A stretch of 19,579 nucleotides of DNA from Streptomyces sp. NRRL S-646 (GTDB lineage Bacteria; Actinomycetota; Actinomycetes; Streptomycetales; Streptomycetaceae), in contig NZ_JODC01000045.1 in assembly GCF_000720765.1 (NCBI RefSeq), forward strand, positions 1 through 19,579, given 5' to 3'. A model generated the notes under the pieces. It had not been told where the DNA came from. It searched no databases and was given only the letters and a program-made list of their open reading frames with translations. Numbering within the stretch: position 1 is the first letter of the stretch; every line of letters starts with the position of its first letter. The position numbers were made by a program, and so were the translations under genes. Below, in pieces: positions 13,801 to 19,579 of this stretch.

Positions 13801-14718
13801 CACGCCGAGCGGACCCGCAGCGAGTCGGAGCGGGTCAAGGCGGAGGCGGCGGCGGAGGCCGAGCGGCTGGTCAACGCCGCGCGCGAGGAGGCCGAGCGCA
13901 CCCTCGACGACGCCCGCAAGGACGCCAACAAGAGGCGCCAGGACGTGGCCGAGCAGGTCGACACCCTCATCACGGAGACCACGGCCGAGGCCGACAAGCT
14001 GCTCTCCGAGGCGCAGCAGCAGGCCCACAAGACCACCGCCGACGCCGAGGCGCAGGCCGACACCATGGTGGGAGCGGCCCGCAAGGAGGCCGACCGCCTG
14101 GTCTCGGAGGCGACGGTCGAGGGCAACACCCGGGTGGAGAAGGCCCGTGCCGACGCGGACGAACTGCTTGTCGGCGCCCGCCGGGACGCCACCTCCATCC
14201 GCGAGCGCGCGGAGGAACTGCGCGACCGCATCACCGGTGAGATCGAGGCGCTGCACGAGCGGGCCCGCCGCGAGTCCGCGGAGACGATGAAGTCGGCGGG
14301 CGACCGCTGCGACGCGCTCATCAAGGCCGCCGAGGAACAGCTGGCCAAGGCACAGGCGAAGGCCAAGGAGCTGGTCTCGGAGGCCAACTCCGAGGCGGGC
14401 AAGGTCCGTATCGCCGCCGTGAAGAAGGCCGAGGGGCTCCTGAAGGAGGCCGAGCAGAAGAAGGCGGCGCTCGTGAAGGAGGCCGAGGAGCTCAAGGCCG
14501 AGGCGATCCGCGAGGCCAGGCGCACCGTCGAGGAGGGAAAGCGCGAGCTGGAGATCCTGGTGCGCCGGCGCGAGGACATCAACGCCGAGATCTCCCGTGT
14601 CCAGGACGTCCTGGAGGCGTTGGAGTCTTTCGAGGCTCCGACTGCGGGCAAGGACGGTGGCGTCAAGGCGGGCGCCACGGTCGGCGCCCCTCGTTCGGGT
14701 AAGCCGTCGGACAGCTGA
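10840..14718 (+). CDS. scy: Scy, giant coiled-coil polarity scaffold
   Basis: A 1292-residue, almost entirely coiled-coil protein matching Streptomyces Scy, the cytoplasmic scaffold that with DivIVA and FilP organises the polarisome at hyphal tips. Residues 15-60 form a short N-terminal coil (FEAEMERLKTEREKAI). A Pro/Gly linker (MSRPSFDGGDIG, 61-72) follows. Residues about 75-1265 are a continuous coil rich in Ala, Glu and Arg with clear 11-residue periodicity. Residues 1235-1265 carry RELEILVRRREDINAEIS, a motif shared with FilP, before a disordered tail. GTG 10840 is chosen because GGATGGGA lies upstream at good spacing and family sequence begins there; TTG 10810 is in frame but has no ribosome binding site. 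It precedes filP but is separated from it by a terminator. Confidence 0.93.
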   Translation: MRGYERQEREPAADVDHLSRFEAEMERLKTEREKAIQHAEDLGYQVEVLRAKLHEARRTIMSRPSFDGGDIGYQAEQLLRNAQIQADQLRQDAERELSQARAQTQRILQEHAEQAARLQAELHQEAVTRRQQLDQELAERRQTVESHVNENVAWAEQLRARTESQARRLLDESRAEAEQALAAARAEAERVASEARQRLQSEAEEARAEADQLLRRARADAERLLNAASTQAQEATDHAEQLRTSTATESDSARRQAQELSRAAEQRMAEAEEALRKAQAEADKLVTEATAAAEKALASAESTNEQRTRTAKEQVARLVEEATKEAEATKSDAEQVVADARSEAERIVAEASEKARTITAEESATQLSKAAKTAEDVLNRAQEDAKNTTKAAAEEAERIRSEAEAEADRLRAEAHDISEQLKGAAKDDTKEYRAKTVELQEEARRLRGEAEQLRADAVAEGEKIRAEARKEAVQQIEEAAKTAEELLAKSRQDADELRQKATTDSEKVRTEAIERATTLRRQAEETLQRTRQEAERHREEVVEQAEGIKAEAERAARELQEETERAMEARRAEAAEELTRLHTEAEERLAAAEQALTDAREEASRIRREAAEESERLRAEAAERIRTLQAQAEAEADRLRNEAASDASASRAEGEAIAVRLRSEAAAEAERLKSEAQESADRVRAEALAAAERLGTEASETLAAAQEEANRRRREAEETLGAARTEADQERERAREQSEELLASARNRVEEAQAEAVRLVEEADRRANEMVSDAEQHAQQVRDSVAGLHEQAQEEITGLRSAAEHAADRTRREAQEEADRVRSDAYAERERASEDAGRIRREANEETDAAKALAERTVSEAIAESERLRSDAAEYAQRVRTEASDAIAEADQAAARTRADAREDANRIRSDAATQADALITEARSEAERLTTETVRDTDQLRTETVAEAERVRAEAVAKAEKLIADATGDAERLRAEAADTVGAAQQHAERTRSESERVKAEAAAEAERLVNAAREEAERTLDDARKDANKRRQDVAEQVDTLITETTAEADKLLSEAQQQAHKTTADAEAQADTMVGAARKEADRLVSEATVEGNTRVEKARADADELLVGARRDATSIRERAEELRDRITGEIEALHERARRESAETMKSAGDRCDALIKAAEEQLAKAQAKAKELVSEANSEAGKVRIAAVKKAEGLLKEAEQKKAALVKEAEELKAEAIREARRTVEEGKRELEILVRRREDINAEISRVQDVLEALESFEAPTAGKDGGVKAGATVGAPRSGKPSDS

Positions 14719-14724
14719 TCGACA

Positions 14725-14766
14725 GGTCCAAATGGGGGGCCGTCTGGGGCCTTTGACCAATTTTTT
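14725..14766 (+). terminator. Terminator after scy
   Basis: GGTCCAAA (14725-14732) pairs with TTTGACC (14752-14758) with one bulge, and GGCC pairs inside with GGCC, followed by AA and six T. The T-run is unusual in so GC-rich a genome and supports real factor-independent termination, so scy and filP are probably separate transcripts. Confidence 0.7.
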
Positions 14767-14835
14767 GGCAAGCCGTCCGCCGGTTAGCCACTCAAAAGGG
14801 GTCTCATTCTGCAGATCAAACACGTATCCGCTCGA

Positions 14836-14861
14836 TGACACACCGCTTCGGCCCCTAGGAT
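14836..14861 (+). promoter_or_regulatory. Possible filP promoter
   Basis: TAGGAT (14856-14861) fits the -10 pattern, with TGACAC (14836-14841) upstream at a short 14-base spacing. It would give a leader of about 35 bases ending in AGGAA before the ATG. The short spacer leaves the -35 uncertain. Confidence 0.3.
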
Positions 14862-14901
14862 TCCCCCTATCACCTCACCGGTCTCATTTGACAGGAACCC
14901 C

Positions 14902-15837
14902 ATGAGCGACACTTCCCCCTACGGCTTCGAGCTTGTGCGGCGTGGGTACGACCGCGCTCAGGTGGACGAACGAATCTCCAAGCTCGTCTCCGACCGTGAC
15001 AGCGCTCTCGCCCGCATCACCGCTCTGGAAAAGCGCATCGAGGAGCTCCACCTCGAGACGCAGAACGCCCAGGCCCAGGTAACCGACGCAGAGCCGTCGT
15101 ACGCCGGTCTCGGCGCGCGTGTCGAGAAGATCCTCCGCCTCGCCGAGGAAGAGGCCAAGGATCTGCGCGAGGAGGCCCGTCGCGCGGCCGAGCAGCACCG
15201 CGAACTTGCGGAGTCGGCGGCCCAGCAGGTCCGCAACGACGCAGAATCGTTCGCTGCGGAGCGCAAGGCCAAGGCCGAGGACGAGGGCGTCCGGATCGTC
15301 GAGAAGGCCAAGAGTGACGCCTCGCAGCTGCGTTCCGAGGCGCAGAAGGACGCGCAGTCGAAGCGCGAGGAGGCCGACGCCCTCTTCGAGGAGACCCGCG
15401 CCAAGGCCGCGCAGGCCGCCGCCGACTTCGAGACGAACCTCGCCAAGCGCCGCGAGCAGTCCGAGCGCGACCTGGCGTCCCGTCAGGCCAAGGCCGAGAA
15501 GCGCCTCGCGGAGATCGAGCACCGCGCGGAGCAGCTCCGCCTGGAGGCCGAGAAGCTGCGCACCGACGCCGAGCGCCGCGCCCGCCAGACGGTGGAGACC
15601 GCGCAGCGCCAGGCCGAGGACATCGTGGCCGACGCGAACGCCAAGGCCGACCGGATCCGTTCGGAATCCGAGCGCGAGCTGGCCGCCCTCACCAACCGCC
15701 GCGACAGCATCAACGCCCAGCTGACGAACGTCCGCGAGATGCTCGCGACGCTCACGGGCGCCGCGGTGGCCGCGGCCGGCTCCCCGGCCGAGGACGAGCC
15801 GATCTCCCGTGGGGTTCCGGCGCAGCAGACCCGGTAA
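14902..15837 (+). CDS. filP: FilP, intermediate-filament-like coiled-coil protein
   Basis: A 311-residue coiled-coil protein matching Streptomyces FilP, which forms cytoplasmic filaments behind hyphal tips, interacts with DivIVA and Scy and contributes rigidity. Residues 8-28 (GFELVRRGYDRAQVDERISK) resemble the DivIVA-type N-terminus. A coil to about 60 is followed by a linker with Pro65 and Gly69/71, then a long Ala/Glu/Arg coil from 72 to about 257. Residues 258-286 carry the Scy-like RELAALTNRRDSINAQLT motif, and residues 287-311 are a disordered tail. ATG 14902 has AGGAA four bases upstream. It is followed by a strong terminator and has its own putative promoter. Confidence 0.95.
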   Translation: MSDTSPYGFELVRRGYDRAQVDERISKLVSDRDSALARITALEKRIEELHLETQNAQAQVTDAEPSYAGLGARVEKILRLAEEEAKDLREEARRAAEQHRELAESAAQQVRNDAESFAAERKAKAEDEGVRIVEKAKSDASQLRSEAQKDAQSKREEADALFEETRAKAAQAAADFETNLAKRREQSERDLASRQAKAEKRLAEIEHRAEQLRLEAEKLRTDAERRARQTVETAQRQAEDIVADANAKADRIRSESERELAALTNRRDSINAQLTNVREMLATLTGAAVAAAGSPAEDEPISRGVPAQQTR

Positions 15838-15856
15838 CACCGCCTGACGGCAGCAG

Positions 15857-15892
15857 AGGCCCGCACCATCTCCCCCGAGGGTGCGGGCCTTT
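15857..15892 (+). terminator. Terminator after filP
   Basis: AGGCCCGCACC (15857-15867) and GGTGCGGGCCT (15880-15890) form a perfect 11-bp stem around a 12-base loop, ending in TTT, 19 bases beyond the filP stop. Confidence 0.88.
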
Positions 15893-15985
15893 GGCCTGGT
15901 TTCAACGTGCCCAGGGTCATGCTCCGGGGCAGGACGTCTGCGCACACCGCCCCTCACGGGCGGGCCGACCCCGTACGGCGGGGTG

Positions 15986-16485
15986 TTTCCTGCTGACGCT
16001 CTGCTCCAGCAGGTGCGCCACGAGAGCGTGATCGGCGCCGGGCTGCCGCTCGCGCCCCAGGGTGTCGGCGCCCTGCCGGCCCGGGCGACCGGCGGCCTCG
16101 CCGACCGCGTCGGTGCGCGTCCGGTCGCGGTGGCCGGGCTGCTCCTGACCACGGCCAGGACGCTGCCGTTCGCGGCCGCCGCCGACGGACTCCTCGGCCA
16201 ACCTGCCTGCCGGCCGGCGCCTTCCGGGACCTGCCCTCCGAGCACGTCCCGCACGCCAGCACCACGACCCGCATCTTGCAGCAGCTCGGCGGCTCCTTCG
16301 GCACCGCGGTCCTCGCCGTGCTCCTGCAACGCGGCGGAGGGACGTCCACGGCCTTCGCGCGCACCTTCCTCTGGACCGCCCTCTTCACCTTCCTCGCGGC
16401 CGGCGTCGCACTCCTGCTCCCCGCCCGGCACCAGGAGACGAGCCCCGAGCCCGCTCGAGTGGCAGCCCCCGAACCCCCGTCTTAG
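15986..16485 (+). pseudogene. Remnant of a DHA2-type MFS transporter
   Basis: Two reading frames together look like the C-terminal half of an EmrB/QacA (DHA2) drug exporter. The first runs from about 15986 to 16190 and reads LLQQVRHESVIGAGLPLAPQG, then TGGLADRVGARPVAVAGLL and PFAAAA. The second, one frame over, covers about 16205-16485 and reads FRDLPSEHVPHASTTTRI, LQQLGGSFGTAVLAVLLQR, then a last membrane helix and a TAG stop. The N-terminal half is missing, a stretch between the two parts appears deleted, and a frameshift lies near 16190-16205, so it cannot make a transporter. This fills most of the 657-base gap between filP and the ABC genes. 15893-15985 shows nothing recognisable. Confidence 0.8.
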
Positions 16486-16497
16486 CGTGACTTCATG
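16483..16497 (+). promoter_or_regulatory. Candidate leaderless promoter of the first ABC ATPase gene
   Basis: TAGCGT (16483-16488) fits TAnnnT and is exactly six bases from the ATG at 16495, placing +1 on the start codon; there is no ribosome binding site. The hexamer begins with the TAG stop codon of the MFS remnant. The -35 region is not convincing. Confidence 0.45.
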
Positions 16498-17472
16498 ATC
16501 GAGCTCGAGGGCCTGACCAAGCGGTACGGCGAGAAACTGGCGGTCAACAACCTCACCTTCACCGTCAGACCCGGCATGGTGACCGGGTTCCTCGGGCCGA
16601 ACGGGGCCGGCAAGTCGACCACGATGCGGATGATGCTGGGGCTCGACCGGCCCACCGCGGGCGACGTCCGGATCGACGGCAGGCACTACGACCACCTCAA
16701 GGACCCGCTGAGGTATATCGGCGCCCTGCTGGACGCCAAGGCCATGCACGGCGGCCGCAGCGCCTTCAACCATCTGCTGTGTCTCGCGCAGAGCAACGGC
16801 ATCCCGAGACGGCGGGTGGCCGAGGTCCTCGACACGGTGGGTCTCACGGCGGTCGCGAGGAAGAAGGCCAAGGGGTTCTCGCTGGGCATGGGACAGCGGC
16901 TCGGGATCGCGGGTGCACTGCTCGGCGACCCACGGATCCTGATGTTCGACGAGCCGGTCAACGGCCTCGACCCCGAGGGCATCCACTGGATCCGAAATCT
17001 GATGAAGTCCCTGGCCGCCCAGGGGCGGACCGTCTTCGTCTCCTCCCATCTGATGAGCGAGATGGCGCTGACCGCCGACCATCTCGTCGTCATCGGACAG
17101 GGGCGGCTGCTCGCCGACACCTCCATGGCCGACTTCATCGAGCGGAACTCCCGCTCGTACATCCGGATCCGCTCCCCGCAGCGCGAGCGGCTGCTCGACG
17201 TGCTGCACGAGGAGGGCGTCACCGTCATCGAGTCCGGCAGCGGGGCGCTGGAGGTGGACGGCGGCAAGGCCGAGCAGATCGGCGAACTGGCCGCGCAGCA
17301 CCAGATCGTGCTGCACGAGCTGAGCCCCCAGCAGGCCTCCCTGGAGGAGGCGTTCATGCAGCTGACCGCGGGGGCCGTGGAGTACCACGCGCACGCCGAC
17401 ACACCCCTGGAGACACGCTTCGACACGCGCCCGCAGCGGCAGCACTGGGGCGAGGACTGGACGAGGAGATGA
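16495..17472 (+). CDS. ABC transporter ATP-binding protein (ABC-2/BcrA type)
   Basis: A 325-residue ABC ATPase. Motifs in order are Walker A GPNGAGKST (34-42), the signature in variant form FSLGMGQRLG (128-137), Walker B ILMFDEPVNGLDPEG (148-162), and the switch histidine in SSHLMSEM (183-190). The Q-loop glutamine is not apparent: the region reads YIGALLDAKAMHGGRS, as in some BcrA/DrrA-like exporters. A C-terminal extension (residues 220-325) resembles the BcrA-type accessory domain and ends in a His/Arg-rich tail. The start is probably leaderless at 16495. Its TGA is nested in the start region of the permease gene, so the two form one unit. Substrate is unknown; drug, peptide or lipid export is typical of the family. 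Confidence 0.93.
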   Translation: MIELEGLTKRYGEKLAVNNLTFTVRPGMVTGFLGPNGAGKSTTMRMMLGLDRPTAGDVRIDGRHYDHLKDPLRYIGALLDAKAMHGGRSAFNHLLCLAQSNGIPRRRVAEVLDTVGLTAVARKKAKGFSLGMGQRLGIAGALLGDPRILMFDEPVNGLDPEGIHWIRNLMKSLAAQGRTVFVSSHLMSEMALTADHLVVIGQGRLLADTSMADFIERNSRSYIRIRSPQRERLLDVLHEEGVTVIESGSGALEVDGGKAEQIGELAAQHQIVLHELSPQQASLEEAFMQLTAGAVEYHAHADTPLETRFDTRPQRQHWGEDWTRR

Positions 17473-17474
17473 GC

Positions 17475-18245
17475 ATGGCGGCGATGCAGGTCGTACGGTC
17501 CGAGTGGACCAAGATCCGGTCGGTGGCGTCCACGGTGTGGACGCTCTCCCTGGCCGTGGTCGTCACCATCGCCCTCGGCATGCTGATCTCGGCGCTGTCC
17601 AGACACGAGTTCGACAAGATGAGCCGGCAGGACCGCCTGACCTTCGACCCGACCTTCATCAGTTTCGCGGGCATGAGCCTCGGTCAGCTCGCGATGATCG
17701 TGTTCGGGGTGCTCGTCGTCTCGAACGAGTACAGCACCGGCATGATCCGCACCTCGCTGGCCGCCGTACCGCAACGCGGCACCTTTCTGTTCAGCAAGAT
17801 CGCCGTGGCGACCGGTCTCGCGCTCGTCGTCGCCATGGCGACCAGCTTCGTCGCCTTCTTCCTCGGGCAGGCGATGCTCGGCTCGCACCGCGCCTCGATC
17901 GGCGACCCGCACGTGCTGCGCGCCGTGATCGGCGGCGGCATCTACATGACCCTCATCGCGGTGTTCTCGATGGGCGTCGCCGCGATGCTGCGCTCGCCGA
18001 TGCTGTCGCTGGGCATCCTGATGCCGTTCTTCTTCCTGATCTCCAACATCCTGGGCAATGTCGATGCGACGAAGAAGATCGGCCGGTTCCTGCCGGACCA
18101 GGCCGGCAGCAAGATCATGCAGGTGGTCCCGCGGATCGACGAGGACACCCCGTACGGGCCCTGGGGCGGCCTCGGGATCATGGTGCTGTGGGCCGTCGCG
18201 GCCCTCGCGGGCGGCTATGTGCTGCTGAAGAAGCGGGACGCGTAG
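17475..18245 (+). CDS. ABC-2 type transporter permease
   Basis: A 256-residue membrane protein with the usual ABC-2 layout. It starts with VVRSEWTKIRSVASTVWTL, the conserved amphipathic start of this permease group. Six hydrophobic helices follow, near residues 18-37, 60-85, 100-125, 140-165, 170-190 and 225-248, with NEYSTGMIRTSLAAVPQR between the second and third. ATG 17475 is chosen because AGGAG (17464-17468) is six bases upstream. The ATG at 17469, which overlaps the previous stop, has that motif directly adjacent and would add two residues. It pairs with the preceding ATPase. Confidence 0.9.
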   Translation: MAAMQVVRSEWTKIRSVASTVWTLSLAVVVTIALGMLISALSRHEFDKMSRQDRLTFDPTFISFAGMSLGQLAMIVFGVLVVSNEYSTGMIRTSLAAVPQRGTFLFSKIAVATGLALVVAMATSFVAFFLGQAMLGSHRASIGDPHVLRAVIGGGIYMTLIAVFSMGVAAMLRSPMLSLGILMPFFFLISNILGNVDATKKIGRFLPDQAGSKIMQVVPRIDEDTPYGPWGGLGIMVLWAVAALAGGYVLLKKRDA

Positions 18246-18259
18246 CACTCCCGGGACAT

Positions 18260-18283
18260 GACTCTCCGCCGGGAAGCGGAGTC
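18260..18283 (+). terminator. Weak hairpin after the permease gene
   Basis: GACTCTCCGC and GCGGAGTC can pair with a two-base bulge around CGGGAA, 14 bases beyond the stop. There is no T-run. It may end the first ABC unit before the second begins. Confidence 0.4.
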
Positions 18284-18301
18284 ACATCGCTTTACTTTCA
18301 T

Positions 18302-18332
18302 TTGAGCGGAACCGTCAGCTCCTCGATATCCT
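18302..18332 (+). promoter_or_regulatory. Possible promoter of the second ABC ATPase gene
   Basis: TTGAGC (18302-18307) and TATCCT (18327-18332) are separated by 19 bases, one or two more than ideal. The region 18285-18355 is AT-rich compared with its surroundings. It would give a leader of about 50 bases. Confidence 0.35.
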
Positions 18333-18390
18333 CCTAACCCTTACGGGGGCGTGTGCCCCGCTGTCCTGAACCTTTCGATGGGTGCGGAGC

Positions 18391-19579
18391 ATGATCGAGG
18401 CTGTAGGCCTGACCAAGCGCTACGGCGACAAGACCGCCGTGTACAACCTTTCCTTCCAGGTGCGGCCGGGTGCCGTCACCGGCTTCCTCGGGCCCAACGG
18501 CTCCGGCAAGTCGACGACGATGCGCATGATCCTCGGCCTGGACAACCCCACCGCGGGGCAGGTGACGATCGGCGGCTACCCGTACCCGAAGCTGCCCAAC
18601 GCCCCCCGCCAGGTGGGCGCCCTGCTCGACGCCAAGGCCGTGCACGGCGGCCGGTCGGCCCGCAGCCATCTGCTGTGCCTGGCCCAGCTGTCCGGCATCC
18701 CGGCGCGCCGGGTCGACGAGGTGCTGGGCGTGGTCGGGCTCCAGGAGGTGGCCAGAAAGCGCTCCAAGGGCTTCTCCCTCGGCATGGGGCAGCGGCTCGG
18801 CATCGCCGCCGCACTCCTCGGCGACCCCCAGGTGCTGCTCTTCGACGAGCCGGTCAACGGCCTCGACCCCGAGGGCATCCTCTGGGTGCGCAACCTCATG
18901 AAGGCGCTCGCGGCGGAGGGTCGTACGGTCTTCGTCTCCTCCCATCTGATGAGCGAGATGGCGCTGACCGCCGACCACCTCATCGTGATCGGACGCGGAC
19001 AGCTGCTGGCCGACATGAGCGTGAAGGACTTCATCTCGGCGAACTCGGCCGACTTTGCGCGCGTGCGTACGCCGGACACCGAGCCGCAGCTGCGCGAGAA
19101 GCTGACGTCCGCGCTCACCGAGGCGGGCGGGCACGTGCTGCCCGAGCAGGACGGCGCCCTGAGGATCACGGGGCTGGCACTCCCCCGTATCAGCGACATC
19201 GCGCACGACGCCGACGTACGCCTGTGGGAGCTGTCGCCGCACCAGGCCTCGCTGGAGGAGGCGTACATGCGGATGACGCAGGGGGCCGTCGACTACCGCT
19301 CGACCATCGACCAGAAGGCGGGGCTGCAGCAGCCGCTGCCGCCCGGTGTGCAGCCGCCGATGCCGGTGCCCGGGCAGGGCCAGCCCGACTGGTACGCCCC
19401 GCCGTCGCCCCAGGAGGGCGGGCAGCCGTTCGCGATGCCGCAGGGACAGCCGGGGCCGTACGGCGCCGTGCAGCCCCCGGCGGGCCCGTACGGCGCTCCG
19501 GGAGCCCCGGGCGCGGGTCAGCCCAATCCGTACGCCCAGTCGGCGCCCGCGGCGCCCCAGCCCCCCGCCCCCGCCGCCC
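18391..19579 (+). CDS. ABC transporter ATP-binding protein with Pro/Gly/Gln tail (partial)
   Basis: The first 396 residues of a second ABC ATPase; the gene runs off the window. It is closely similar to the upstream one throughout its first 300 residues, sharing Walker A GPNGSGKST, GALLDAKA-HGGRSA, FSLGMGQRLGIA, FDEPVNGLDPEGI, SSHLMSEMALTADHL and ELSPHQASLEEAYM, so the pair arose by duplication. As in its neighbour, no Q-loop glutamine is apparent. From about residue 308 (19312) it carries an extra low-complexity tail rich in Pro, Gly, Gln and Tyr (YGA, PYG, QPP units), probably disordered. The ATG at 18391 has GGAG only one base upstream, with a GGGTG further out. A permease presumably follows outside the window. 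Confidence 0.9.
   Translation, partial: MIEAVGLTKRYGDKTAVYNLSFQVRPGAVTGFLGPNGSGKSTTMRMILGLDNPTAGQVTIGGYPYPKLPNAPRQVGALLDAKAVHGGRSARSHLLCLAQLSGIPARRVDEVLGVVGLQEVARKRSKGFSLGMGQRLGIAAALLGDPQVLLFDEPVNGLDPEGILWVRNLMKALAAEGRTVFVSSHLMSEMALTADHLIVIGRGQLLADMSVKDFISANSADFARVRTPDTEPQLREKLTSALTEAGGHVLPEQDGALRITGLALPRISDIAHDADVRLWELSPHQASLEEAYMRMTQGAVDYRSTIDQKAGLQQPLPPGVQPPMPVPGQGQPDWYAPPSPQEGGQPFAMPQGQPGPYGAVQPPAGPYGAPGAPGAGQPNPYAQSAPAAPQPPAPAA

Noticed and set aside
10615..14841. A 1408-residue open frame antisense to scy, longer than scy itself.
   Set aside because: It is a Leu/Gly/Arg-rich mirror of the repetitive GCC/GAG-rich scy codons. It has no recognisable family, no ribosome binding site, and the plus-strand frame has clear coiled-coil homology to Scy.
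14884..17445. An 853-residue minus-strand frame across filP, the MFS remnant and the first ABC ATPase gene.
   Set aside because: It spans three unrelated plus-strand features and two terminators and has no family resemblance. It is a codon-bias shadow.
16686..18248. A 520-residue minus-strand frame opposite the ABC ATPase and permease.
   Set aside because: Its sequence is low-complexity His/Arg/Asp-rich, and the plus strand carries complete ABC motifs.
1..19579. tRNA or rRNA genes, CRISPR arrays, insertion-sequence ends and att sites.
   Set aside because: I saw no cloverleaf-like sequence, regularly spaced identical repeats, transposase motifs or flanking terminal repeats by eye. A covariance-model scan could still reveal a small RNA.

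Overview
The window reads as a Streptomyces chromosome segment. It has very high GC, strong G/C third-position bias, frequent GTG starts and 4-base ATGA/GTGA overlaps. It also carries the gene set that in S. coelicolor, as I recall it, runs from the absC region (SCO5405) to the scy/filP region (SCO5397/SCO5396). These names come from protein features and gene order, not from a database search.

Left part (1-2892): a minus-strand three-gene operon encodes an SRPBCC-like membrane protein, a DUF4166 protein and a TetR regulator, joined by 4-base overlaps. It lies behind a promoter carrying two copies of the palindrome TTGAGC-N4-GCTCAA, 43 bp apart. Upstream, behind a 28-bp perfect-palindrome terminator, are a DUF3817 membrane protein and an MTH1187-type thiamine-binding-like protein, also overlapping. 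Middle-left (3045-5704): three tandem AIM24-family genes read rightward, followed by a MarR regulator resembling AbsC. A convergent MFS transporter (5885-7657) carries an in-frame Arg/Gly-rich repeat expansion of about 190 residues in its central loop.

Middle (7846-10629): meaB and a thiolase form a minus-strand pair. Divergent from them is mce (methylmalonyl-CoA epimerase). Together they suggest C3/C4 acyl-CoA metabolism feeding methylmalonyl-CoA and B12-dependent mutase chemistry. Right-middle (10840-15837): scy and filP encode the large coiled-coil polarity scaffold and the intermediate-filament-like protein of hyphal tip growth. They share a C-terminal motif and the same N-coil/linker/long-coil/tail layout. 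Between filP and the next genes lies a frameshifted remnant of a DHA2-type MFS transporter.

Right end (16495-19579): two closely similar ABC ATPase genes read rightward. The first overlaps its ABC-2 permease. The second has a Pro/Gly/Gln-rich tail and runs off the window.

The least ordinary signals are the paired operators, the MFS repeat insertion, the AIM24 triplet with a Cys/His cluster in its third member, the Scy/FilP homology, and three genes whose start codon sits exactly where a leaderless promoter would place +1. I found no convincing RNA gene, insertion sequence or CRISPR array. Most other long open frames are shadows created by the codon bias.
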